Positions 34,265 through 44,248 of a DNA stretch of 64,000 nucleotides are shown here, in pieces; the stretch's first letter is position 1, and the number at the start of each line of letters is the position of its first letter. Origin of the DNA: Adiantum capillus-veneris. Lineage: Eukaryota; Streptophyta; Polypodiopsida; Polypodiales; Pteridaceae. The notes below the pieces were generated by a model. It did not search any database. It saw only the letters and a list, made by a program, of their open reading frames with translations, and was not told where the DNA came from. The DNA is taken from NCBI GenBank assembly GCA_014529385.2, contig CM043966.1:99934587-99998586 (forward strand), given 5' to 3'. The position numbers and the translations under genes are program-made.

Positions 34265-35660
34265 CAAGGTCCACCACTTGTTCAAGCTAGATCTAAGAAA
34301 GTATATATACTGAGTCTTCAAACTAGTAAACCAAGGGAAGAGAGAAGCAGGGTCCATCACTTGTCCAAGCTCATCTCTAGACAACATAGAGAGATGTTAT
34401 GTCTACTAATTGTCCAATATAGTCATGGAGAAATGATAGAAGGTTGATCCACTTGTCCAACCTATCATCTCTAGTAAAATGGGAGGTTTGGCCTTAAGAT
34501 TCACCATGTAACCAACATATACTTCATTGTATTATGAAGAGTAGAAAAGAAAAGCTCCACCACTTGTCTAAGGTAGTTCCAAAATCAACATGGAGAGAAG
34601 AAAGCTTCACCATTTGTCCAAGATAGGTTCCATTAAAACATGGAAAACCTCATATATGTTGTACATGGAAGCTTTTTTCCAAGGTCCACCACTTGTCCAA
34701 GCTAGGATCCATTAAAACATGGATAGAAACAAGGCTCCACAACTCGTCCAACCTTTATAGTTGCGAAGTGTACCGGTTGTCTAAACTAGGCATGGGAAAA
34801 TAATAGAAGGTCCACCACTTATCCAATATATTATCTCTAATAGCATAGGAGGTTTGGTCTCAAGATTTAGGAATTGGCTGACCTGTATTTCATTGTATTA
34901 TGATGAATTTGGTTTTAAAGTCAACTACTTATCCAAGCTATAAGTTTATATCTTGAATGGTATTCCTTCCCATCACTTAGAAAACCAATGATATGTTGTA
35001 CATGGGAGGGTTTGTTACAAGGTCCACCACTTGTCCAAGCTAGTTTCATTGAAACATGGATGAAGACAAGCTCCGCCATTTGTTAAATCTAGACTCCATT
35101 GAAATCTAGAAAATCCATTCTATGTTGTACATGGGGTTTTTGTTTTAAGGTCCAACACTTGTCCAAGCTAAGATCCATTGAAACATGGAGTAGAGAAACA
35201 CTCCACCACTTGTCCAAGCTAGGCAACATTGATAGTAGTTGGTTTATTTTGAAGATCCACCACGTGTCTAAGCTAACTCTATTGAAACATAGAGAGAAGC
35301 AAAGGTCCACCAACTATTCAAGCTAGGCTCCATTGAAACATGGACAAAAGCAAGCTCCACCATTTCTCCAAGATAGACTCCATTGAAACATGGAGAGAAT
35401 CAAAGGTCCACCATTTCTCCAAGCCAAGATCTAGTTGTCCAACCTATAAGGTTATATCTTAAATGGTAATCTTTCTAATCACTTGGAATACCCATGATAT
35501 GTTTTACATGGGGGTTTTGTTCCAAGATCACCACTTGTCCAAGCTAACTCTATTGAAACATAGAGAGAAGCAAAGGTCCACCACTTGTCCAAGCTAGTCT
35601 CCATTGAAACAAGGAGAGAAGCAAGCTCCATCATTTCTCCAAGATAGGCTAGCATGGATA
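34265..35660 (-). repeat. Array V, minus orientation
   Basis: Minus-oriented core copies with the same monomer texts as array IV. Its left edge (34290-34450) repeats the edge of array IV (28450-28610) and, inverted, the right edge of array II (19660-19810). Confidence 0.88.
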
Positions 35661-36150
35661 AGTGCACCTTGAAACCAACCTTCCTATGAGGCAATAGAGC
35701 ATATGCTACATATTTATGTATGCCCCATGCCTCAAATTAAGAAGTTATAGATTAGAAGTGGACCTTGCTTAAATGTCACATGCAATAAATTAAGGAAAAA
35801 TAGCCAAGTGGATTGTATTCCTCAATGGATCCTTGCTTTCACAAGTTGTGAACCTTGAGTCACTTTTACATTAACTTGGACAAGTGGTGGACCTAGAAAC
35901 CAAGCTCTCCATGTTGAGATAAGTTGTAGGTAGGACAGTAGAACATAGACAACGATAATGGATGCAATATACTCCTCTCCTAATAATCCAATTGATTGAA
36001 ACCATGATATTTTAGTTGTTTTCATTGTGTATTGTATGTGCATAAAGTGGAATGAGACCTTAAGAAAACTCAAATTTTTGACAAAATCTCTATATTTTAT
36101 ACATGATATATTGAAAGTTGTCCAACCTGGGAATTGGGATTTTCCCACTT
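35661..36150. other. Right subterminal region of the giant element
   Basis: Holds one plus-oriented core copy at ~35876, otherwise AT-rich, and ends with TTGTCCAACCTGGG and TTTTCCCACTTTACC beside the TIR. The open frame on the minus strand (35822-36187) crosses the TIR boundary and looks accidental. Confidence 0.5.
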
Positions 36151-36166
36151 TACCTAATATGGTCTT
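36151..36166 (-). repeat. Right terminal inverted repeat
   Basis: Exact reverse complement of 6610-6625. Just inside it (near 36118-36128) lies AGGTTGGACAA on the minus strand, the beginning of the array core, linking the terminus to the internal arrays. Confidence 0.8.
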
Positions 36167-36170
36167 AGGC
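36167..36170. repeat. Target site duplication AGGC, right copy
   Basis: AGGC directly outside the right TIR. An uninterrupted LTR of this family should read GAATTAGGCGATG at this point. Confidence 0.55.
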
Positions 36171-36460
36171 GATGAAATGGGGAGCATAGGGTAGGGGAAT
36201 GAGAAGGGAGAGAGTGGTAGAGCACAAGGCGGATAGGTGGGAGTTGATGGCGAAGACTCGCATGAGGATTATGGCCATCATCCTTCATTTAGTTTCCCTT
36301 CATCTTCCATAGCCAAGGGTGTAGAGGTCATGCTCAAGACAAGCATGGTGATTACGGTGATGGTGATGGTGTGGGTGTGTGTGTGTGTGCACTAGGCACA
36401 CACAGTGCGTAGTGTGTTCTTTGGTGATGTTGTGTGTTTTTGTGTGATGGTGACCCCTCT

Positions 36461-36469
36461 TTATATAGG
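36461..36469 (-). promoter_or_regulatory. TATA box of the element A LTR
   Basis: On the minus strand this reads CCTATATAA followed by AGAGGGG, a good plant TATA box. Transcription would run toward lower coordinates, that is, straight into the right end of the nested element about 300 bp away. Confidence 0.6.
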
Positions 36470-37302
36470 GGAGGAGGGGGGGAGAAATTCTAGAATTTAG
36501 AAATGAAAAAATCATTATCTACATAGGCCATGTGACTGTGGGCCCCACTTGTCTGGCTGTGTGTATATGTGCCAGAACAGCAGTCTCATGAGAGAGAGAC
36601 TAAGAGAGAGAGATGGGTTGATGAAAAAAAGTGAGAGGTGACATGGAGAATAAAGTAATTACAAGAGGGGAGAGAGAGGAGTGTGTTCAGAGGTGAATCT
36701 GTGTGCAGATGTGTGTGAACACAAGAAAAATCAGGTAACCACCGAGTGGAGATGGGTCTGTGGGCACCTTTTTTAGTGAAACTGAGTGTGTGTGAGTGTG
36801 GGGGAGGTTATTTAGCTACAAGACAAGAGACATGGCACCCTTTAGAGAGAGGGGGGGGGTATTTAGGTCATGGGATATGATAGGAGAGAGAAAGGGGGGG
36901 TGGGGTATACTATTTTGGAAGATAGGGTAAGTTGCATGTGAGTTAGGGTGCATTATTGGTGAGTTAGAATGCATTATTGGTGAGAGGTGGGGTAGCTTGA
37001 GGGGAGAGAGAAAGGAGAAAGGACAAGGGGAAGAGAGAGGGGGTTGACCTTTTGAGTGGAGGAGAGGAAAAGGGACACACAGCGGGGCAACAGTGAAGAA
37101 AAAGGAGGCAAGGTGGGGATGGGCTGCCCCGCAGGCATGAGGTGGCCTATTTTACCTTTCTCATATATTTACATAATCATACTTTATTTTTTCTTACTTT
37201 TTCCAATGTCTTTTATCACTCCCTCCCTAAGAGGGGGTTTTCATGGGGTGGGGATGAGAGAAGAGGGGTATGGGAGCTTGGCTTGTGAAAAGCCCCCCAT
37301 CA

Positions 37303-37626
37303 ACATCTTCATATTATCTCATCCTTGGACAGCCCTACATTGTGGGAGTTCGAATGGAAACAAAGGTAATGGATGATGGTTCAACATATGCTAGGATACG
37401 TAGATGGTAAACGAGCTGTCCAATTTCTCACAGTTTGTCTGAACCATGAAAGAAATCGTGACAACCTCAGAGAACATCCTCTACCAAAGGTGAGCAAAGA
37501 GTTTCATGATCATAGAGAAATGATGGGTTTTGGCCAAGTACCATTGTAAAGCGGGATTGCAGTGGTACAGAAAGAAAAAGGGTCTCGCCTGATCCAAAAA
37601 TAGGTGAAGCGTTTTCAACGAGCTCC
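37303..37626 (+). pseudogene. Element C protease fragment
   Basis: Read in one frame it starts ILGQPYIVGVRMETKV, which fits the ILGxPW end of a retroviral-type protease. A frameshift follows after about 27 residues (near 37405); in another frame it continues TVCLNHERNRDNLREHPLPK. No complete ORF. Confidence 0.6.
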
Positions 37627-40203
37627 TTGGTAACAAAGAATGGATCAGTATGTTTTACAAAACTTGAAGATTTGAAGAGATGTGAGAGGCAATATGTGCA
37701 TCATGTACAAATAGGCATGAAAAAGAGTGGGTTGCTAGAGCCTACTGAAAATGTTTTGGGTTTGTGTGAACAAGTTTGTTTTGTAGATACTATGGGTGAG
37801 CTTGATGCTATAATGGGGTCTAATTTGCATCTTGAAAATGAAGTTGTGGAAGTTTGCTCTATGGAAATGTATCAAGTAATAGAAGCCTTTAAAGAAAGCC
37901 AAACAGTTGGCCCAGAAGTCCATGTTGAAACTAAATACAAGAGTGTAGCAAAGAAGGTGAAACTAGTAGCTTCACCCTTACCACCCAACAACAGGGAAAA
38001 GATTGATCAGGCTTCTTTACAACCAAGTTTGAGGAATTCGAAAAAGATTGGGCATACCTTCACAAAGGAGTCTTTCCAATACTTGCAGATTGGTCGCAAG
38101 GAGTTTCTAACACAGGAGGAGACAAACTTCTTCAAAGAAATGCTTTCAAAGCATGGTAAGGCTTTTGCATTTGAGCCACATGAGATAGGATGTGTTGATC
38201 CTTCTATTGTAGCTCCTATGGTAATTTTCACAATACCTCATGTGCCTTGGAATCTGCGGCCTATTCCGGTTCCAAAGGCTCATTTGCCAAAGTTAGTAGA
38301 GCTACTGAATGAGAAAATCAAAATGGGAATCTTGGAGCCTTCTTGTGCTCCATACTCAAACAGGTGGTTCACAGTTCTGAAGAAGAATGGTTCTCTACGC
38401 TTTATCCAAGATATGCAACCAGTGAATAAGGTGACAATTAGAAATGTAGGTACAGGTCCAATTGTGGATGAGTTTGCAGAGGCATTTGCAAGGAGGGCAA
38501 TCTACTCAATGGGGGATCTCTACTCAGGGTATGATCAATTTTAGCTTGCAATCAAAAGCAGAGACTTGACAACCATGAGGACACCTTTGGGTTTCGTAAG
38601 GATGTGTACCTTGCCACAGGGAGCAACCAACTCGGTTGCACATATGATGAATGGGATGAATAAGGTCTTACGTGACTTTATTCCTCAAATCACAATGCCT
38701 TTCATTGATGATTTTCCTATCAAAGGATGTGAAGAAAGTGACAAAGATGAAGCTTTGGATCTCAAGGGATGTCGCAGGTTTGTGGTAAATCACATAAATG
38801 ATTGTGATAAAATTTTGTCTAGGTTGGAAGAAGTGAATCTTACATTGTCAGGAAAAAAGTCTATGTTTGGTGTCAATGAAGTGCTTATTGTGGGGCACAT
38901 GTGCGGGCCATATGGTAGGAAACCTTGTCCAACAAAGGTAGATTCCATCCAAAGAATGAAAGAAACATGCACTAGCATCACTGAGGTTAGAAGGTTTCTG
39001 GGAGCATGTGTCTTCTATGTTATTTGGATTCCACATTATGCACATGTAGCTGATCTTCTTTATCAGCTGCTTAGAAAGAATCAGAAGTTTAAATGGACAG
39101 AAGCACATGTAAAATCCATGAAAAAGCTAAAGGAGTTGCTCCAGTCAGCAACCACTTTGAGAAAGGTAGACTATGAGTGTCAAAGGCCAGTGATTGTGAC
39201 AGTAGATATCAGTCCTACAGGGATTGGATGGGCAATAGGGCAAGATGACAAAGAAGGACACATGTATGTGGTAAGATTTGGAGCAAAGGTGCTAAGTGCT
39301 CACCAAAGAAACTATCCACAGATAAAGAGAGAGTTATGGGGTATGGTTACAGCCTTGAAAAGTGGGAAAGAGTACCTAATTGGTGCATGTGTGGCTGTAG
39401 AAACAGATTGTCTACCACTTCTTGGGATGATTACAAGCTGCTCAACTCCAGACATTGCTATGTTGAGGTGGATTGCCTACATTAAGTCCTTAAATCTTGA
39501 GTTTAAGCACATTGCAGGTAAAGACAATACAGTGGCAGATATGCTATCAAGGGCAAGGTATGAAGATGAGTCACAAATGATTGATGAGGGAGATGATGTA
39601 GGTATAAAGTTCTATTCTATCTCTCATGTCAAAGGTAACAATGTCTGCATGAATAATTCACTTGAATTGTTCTTGAAAGATCTTTATGAAGGTGATTGGC
39701 TTTCTATTGGAAGCTACTTGAGTACTCTAACAAAACAGGATGATTGGTATGAACAAGAATTCAAGAGGATACGTAGGAAAGCATATGGGTACTTTTTGAG
39801 GGATGGTTACTTGTGGAAGCATCCTAAACAAAAGGGTGCTACACCACAATGGGTTATATGTAAAAAAGAGACTCAAGTAAAGCTCATGCAAGAGTTTCAT
39901 GAGAGTCTATGGGCTGGACACAGGGGTGTGTGGGAAACCTTCTCCAAGTTGAAAGAAAAATACTGGTGGAAGGGTATGTATAAAGATGTATCTCAATTTG
40001 TAGAGTCATGTGTAACTTGTCAAATGTATACAAATGTCCGACATCGTGATGGATTGCACCCTACATATCCACTAGCCATGCACTATAAATGGGTTGTGGA
40101 TCTAGTCACAATGCCTCTAGGACTCTGGCAGATGAGATACTTAGTTCTTGCACGAGAGCTAAAACCACAGAAGCTTTGTGCAAATTCTTTCTTGATGAGG
40201 TGA
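37627..40203 (+). pseudogene. Element C RT and RNase H with an in-frame stop
   Basis: Open at 37627-38541, TAG at 38542-38544, then open in the same frame to 40203. The stop sits in DQF-stop-LAI where Gln is expected, so it is a CAG-to-TAG change. RT motifs: GILEPSCAPYSNRWFTVLKKNGSLR, SMGDLYSGYDQF, LPQGATNSVAHMMN, active site MPFIDDFPIKG. RNase H: VTVDISPTGIGWAIGQ, ELWGMVTAL, DNTVADMLSR. The integrase zinc finger is at the end (HESLWAGHRGVWETF ... CVTCQMY), followed by the first part of the core (WVVDLVTMPLG) before a frameshift near 40120. Confidence 0.8.
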
Positions 40204-41038
40204 TTTGCCGTTATGGTTGTGTGGGAAAAATCACTGCAGATAGAGGTGAACTGGATGCCGAAGAAGCAAGGGAGTTCTTTTCTAGATTAGGAATCAAGAT
40301 TTCTCTTACTACAGCTTACAACCCTGAAGGCAATGGAAAGAGTGAAAGAGGGCATCCTCCTATCATCAAAGCTTTGGCCAAGGCTTGCGAAGGAAGGGTT
40401 GGTGAGTGGCCAAAATTGTTACATATGCTTTATGGGCTGATCGTACAACACATAGCTCAGTAACTGGCTACATGTCTGCGGATCTAATGTATGGTCAAAA
40501 GCCAATGATGCCGATTGAAGATACAATTCCCACATGGAATGTACTACCTTGGCAAGAGGGGCTTAGAAGGGAAGATCTCCTTGCACTGCGTATAAGGCAG
40601 CTAGAGAGAAGACCTGGAGACATTGAAGCTGCAAAAGAACGACTCAAAAATGCAAGGTTGAAAAACAAGGACTACTTTGATAAGCGACATCGACTCAAGA
40701 GCAAAGCAATTGACAAAGGTGACTGGGTTTTGGTATATGATAGTAGCCTTGATAACCAGCACACATTCATGCGTAAGTTTTCAAAAAGATGGTTTGGACC
40801 GTACGTTGTAATGCATGTGCATGAAAATGCTACTTACAGCTTGTCTGAACTAGATGGTACAAAAGTAAAGATTCCCATTGCAGGAAAAAGGATCAAAATG
40901 TTTAAGAGAAGAGGAGACAATGATCCAGAAGATGTTGATGAGGAAGAAGAGCAAACCACAGGTAAAGATCAAAGTGAAGATGAAGCTTTGGAATCATCCA
41001 GTGAAGAAGAAAGCAAGGAAGATTTACAAGAGGGCTGA
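40089..41038 (+). pseudogene. Element C integrase, frameshifted
   Basis: The core continues in a second frame (40150-40435: KTTEALCKFFLDEVICRYG, ADRGELDAEEA, YNPEGNGKSERGH) and then shifts to a third frame near 40425 (YALWADRTTHSSVTGYMSADLMYGQKPMMP). The C-terminal domain (GDWVLVYDSS ... KRWFGPYVVMHVHENATYSL) and an acidic tail run to the stop at 41038. Two frameshifts disable it. Confidence 0.8.
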
Positions 41039-41084
41039 TCTTACAAAGAAATAATGTGGCACATACCGGAGGATGTACAGGTTT

Positions 41085-41096
41085 AGAGGGGGTGGA
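41085..41096 (+). promoter_or_regulatory. Polypurine tract of element C
   Basis: AGAGGGGGTGGA directly before TGTCGTGCTATGAC, the start of the 3' LTR. Confidence 0.65.
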
Positions 41097-41911
41097 TGTC
41101 GTGCTATGACACGTACATAGTGGGAACGCATGCTACAAGATCTGTCTTGTAATTTTTTAGATACATAATTATCTTTCCTATAATGTACATATGCATATTT
41201 AAGTATAATAATAAGCCTTCTATCTCATCCTATTATTTTTCTCAAGGGTAACCTATTCTTACTTACCAAAAGAAAATACTATGGGAAAAGCATCAATAGC
41301 TCCGCCTCTTTAACTTGGGGCAAAAAGCATTGATTCTTTATTTCTACTATCTCATTATCATCTCACACCCTAGCTAGATCCTATATCTAGGGTAAACTCC
41401 AATATATATATATTCTATGTATTTTTCTTATATTTCTTTTTAAATAGCTACTAGGAGGGAATCATATCCTAGTGGGACACTAGGTGGAATGATTTCAAAG
41501 ATACACTTATTTTAATGCATTATTGCAAGCATGATTACAAAACTTTGTCAAGAAGCAATGTCATTCTTTTATATGGCATGAGGTGTCCTTTGGAATCAAA
41601 TGAAAGTCTAAGCTAAGGGGACCACAAGAAGACTTTTGCTGCCAGAAATAGATCCTATTTTGATGAATTTTTTACACAAGGTTCCAATCCGAATTGGAAA
41701 ACGATTTTAAAATGAAAATCGTAGCTAATGAGCTGAATTTTTTGCCCATATTTTTACTTTTTTATTTGGAGCCATGATTGAGGAGATATGATCAAAATAC
41801 TGGACCCCAGTCTGCCCACATCATGCAGGGACAGCTCATTTCCAACTTTTCCAATTCCTGTTCACACTGGCTCCTCTCTTCTTGTGTAAACCCTTGGGGG
41901 TTCCCTTCACC

Positions 41912-41918
41912 TATAAAA
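41912..41918 (+). promoter_or_regulatory. TATA box in the element C LTR
   Basis: CACCTATAAAAGGGG, a strong plant TATA context, about 815 bp into the LTR. Confidence 0.55.
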
Positions 41919-42256
41919 GGGGACCTTTTCTTCCTTGAAAAGAACTCAAGCATTCAAGCCATTGATGAGAGGAATTCTTGAGGGAGTGAGTAGTAATACC
42001 TAATTGTACTTAGCCCCATTAACATAAGCCCAAGCCTACACTTTCTCCTAGAGGAAGACTATCCATTCTTGTACGCTATCCTTGGAAGATCAACTCTAAT
42101 CAAAGAAGGTGTTGTACTTGGCGTATCAATCAAAGTGGAGTGCTCCCCTCTTCTTCTCTCTCCATCAATAATGGTGCCGAAGGGTTTGTCAAGTAAGATG
42201 TGTTCTACATTGATGTTTTCTTGATTTCTTGTTGTTTTCTTTTTCATCTCTAATGC

Positions 42257-42371
<115 letters not shown>

Positions 42372-43198
42372 CTAATCTCATCTCCTTAACCAAACCTATC
42401 TCTCTCATTCTTAGTAATTCATCCTCTCTGCAAATTCTAGGTTCTCTTTTCTACAGGTACATCTCTCCCTACAGTATCCTTATTGCCTACGGGGAAGAAT
42501 AGGGCTTGGGAGGGAAACTTCTCATCTCTTCACTTCTCTCATATCTACATATCTCACATACTATCCTAGATGAATAACCCACATGATGATCATTTCTATC
42601 GCTTTCACTCTGTATGATCTATTAGAATTAACGTATGGATTAGCCGAAAAATACACTTTCAATAACGTATAGTGTTTCTCTGTGGCCCAGAAAGGCTTAA
42701 TGAAATACTTTTATCACCGGATCCCATCATACTACCTCTCATAGACTATAACTTTGACGTAAGCGTCGTTATCTTGCTATGAACCAAGAGGATTTGTACG
42801 CACAATTAATCCCAATCACTAGACAAAATATATATATTATGGTAAGCACAAAACTACAATTCCAAAGAACAATTCATAGCCTATTTGGTCAGTCAAGATT
42901 GAATGCCATTAACTCATCTATTAACCCTTTCATATTACCCATGATACGATATGACCATAGCCTTGATGTTTTCATTTTCGTATTTTTTTGACATTCTCTT
43001 TTGTGTTCTTTCTTTGTGTGTGTGAGTGCAAGAGAGAAAGAGTGAGTCTTCTTTGATTGCACTTCTTTCCAAACCCTAGTCTTCATGGCATCTATGGTTT
43101 AACTTCTTCATATAGTTTCTGTTGAGTTCTCTCACAAACTCTCACAGCAATAAGCCCGGTGCTTTCCTGGCAAGACCGCAAATTTTTCGACATATTTT

Positions 43199-44243
43199 TG
43201 GTGAACCCGACGCGAAAACGTATTTTAGTTTCTCGAAAACGTATTCTAGTTTCTCGGGATGTAGTGTTTGTGGAAGATTCTGTTCAGCCCTTGCTGTCAT
43301 GTACTAGAGACAGTAATGTAAGCTCACAGGACATTTATGACACTTTGTTGCCTCTTTTCAGTGGTGGAAATACGAATGTAAGTTCCAATGAGGAAAATGT
43401 ACAGCCTATCGGGGTTTCTGAAAATGTTTTAGATCAGCTTATTACTGATGCAGATGTACATGATGTACTTGATGAGGAAAGGGCTGAAAATGAGTAGGCT
43501 AGAGTAATGCCAAAATGGCTGGTGTACACTTTGCGTGACAGTAAATTGGATGCACCTTTGTATAGTCGTACTCGTTCAAGCTCTCGCCATGCATCTTATG
43601 CATCAGATTGTTATGTTGTGGCTGTGTCTAGTTTACATGATGTTGAGGAGCCTCTATCTTTTGATGAAGCACAGAATTCAGAAAATTGGATGGCTGCCAT
43701 GCAATCAGAATATGATGCACTTATAGAGAATGACACATGGACTTTATGTGATTTGCCTTCTGGCAAAAAGGCCATTGGTATGAAGTGGGTTTACAAGTTG
43801 AAACGCGAGCCGGATGGTGAGATCGATCGCCATAAGGCTCGACTTGTTGCAAAGGGTTATGCACAGCAAAAAGGCATAGATTATGAAGAGACTTTTGCTC
43901 CCACTTGTCGTATGACTATTGTGCGTTTTCTATGTGCATTGGCAACTCATTTTGGTTGGGATGTACATCAATCAGACATTGTTACTGCTTTCTTGAATGG
44001 TGACATATTTCAGGAAGTTTATGTAACGCAGCCTCGCGGTTTTGTCATAAAAGGACAAGAGGACAAAGTGTGCAAATGTAACAAGGCTTTGTATGGGTTG
44101 AAGCAATCTCCTCATGCTTGGTATGAGAAAGCTGACACTCATTTGGTCAAACAAGGCTTTCGTAACAGTCCAACAGAAAGCACATTGTATGTAAAGCGTG
44201 AGGGTGATGTACTTCTCATTGTGGTTCTTTATGTTGATGATTT
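43199..44243 (+). pseudogene. Copia integrase end and RT, left part
   Basis: 43199-43497 encodes the integrase tail (RKRILVSRDVVFVED), with a 21-bp in-frame tandem duplication at 43213-43254, and closes at a TAG (43495). The same frame reopens and at 43507-44243 gives the copia RT domain: WMAAMQSEYDALIENDTW, KWVYKLKREPDGEIDRHKA, RLVAKGYAQQKGIDYEETF, ALYGLKQSPHAWY, and the active site VVLYVDDLL. It is cut here by the insertion of element D. Confidence 0.85.
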
Positions 44244-44248
44244 GCTGA
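44244..44248. repeat. Target site duplication of element D, left
   Basis: GCTGA, identical to 53134-53138. Confidence 0.9.

Larger units (their letters stand above)
6610..36166. mobile_element. Giant (29.6 kb) TIR DNA transposon with arrays and accessory genes
   Basis: The two ends share a perfect 16-bp inverted repeat (6610-6625 and 36151-36166) and are flanked by AGGC on both sides. The flanks are the two halves of one LTR, so the interval is an insertion. Contents from left to right: a DUF7869-like ORF and a TNP1/En/Spm-like ORF (minus), a repeat array, a GC-rich promoter-like island, a second array, a ParB-like/SET gene (plus) with an array in its large intron, an FCP1-like ORF (plus), an inverted array, a second FCP1-like exon (plus), and a third inverted array. 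I cannot place it in a known superfamily with confidence. The TNP1-like domain and the many oriented internal repeats recall CACTA elements, but the termini are not CACTA. Confidence 0.75.
1..37302 (-). mobile_element. Ty3/gypsy element A (Tat-like), split by a nested 29.6 kb element
   Basis: Minus-strand LTR retrotransposon. Its 3' LTR runs off the left edge (bases 1-42 are the LTR terminus), the internal region occupies 43-6177, and the 5' LTR is in two pieces, 6178-6609 and 36167-37302. The last 42 bases of the right piece (37261-37302) match bases 1-42 almost perfectly, which proves both belong to one LTR. Domain order on the minus strand is gag, protease, RT, RNase H, a second archaeal-type RNase H, integrase. 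The second RNase H is the hallmark of the Tat/Ogre lineage. Coding regions carry several stops and a frameshift, so it is not autonomous. The element is inserted in element C at 37303; its 5-bp target duplication cannot be checked because the left end lies outside the window. Confidence 0.85.
36167..37302 (-). repeat. 5' LTR of element A, promoter-proximal piece
   Basis: Continuation of the LTR interrupted at 6609. It ends at 37302 in CCCCCCATCA, matching bases 1-42. It is rich in GA and GT simple repeats (36365-36400, 36590-36625, 36845-36900). The 900 bases from 36167 hold no other gene. Confidence 0.8.

Noticed and set aside
10222-35660. CRISPR-like array
   Set aside because: The repeats are not separated by unique spacers of constant size; the spacing text is itself repeated, and the host is a plant.
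6610-36166. Helitron or Maverick/Polinton identity for the large element
   Set aside because: No Rep/helicase frame and no TC...CTRR ends; no family B polymerase, packaging ATPase or capsid frame; terminal inverted repeats are short and flanked by a candidate 4-bp duplication.
35822-36187. 121-codon minus-strand frame at the right end
   Set aside because: It crosses the TIR and the LTR junction, has no recognisable domain, and would have to start in the target sequence.
43193-43212. TTGGTGAACCCGACG as a retroelement primer binding site after the element C LTR
   Set aside because: The same bases encode the copia integrase tail (VNPTRKR) in a frame that continues for 300 bp, so the resemblance is probably chance. 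The LTR end stays unresolved.
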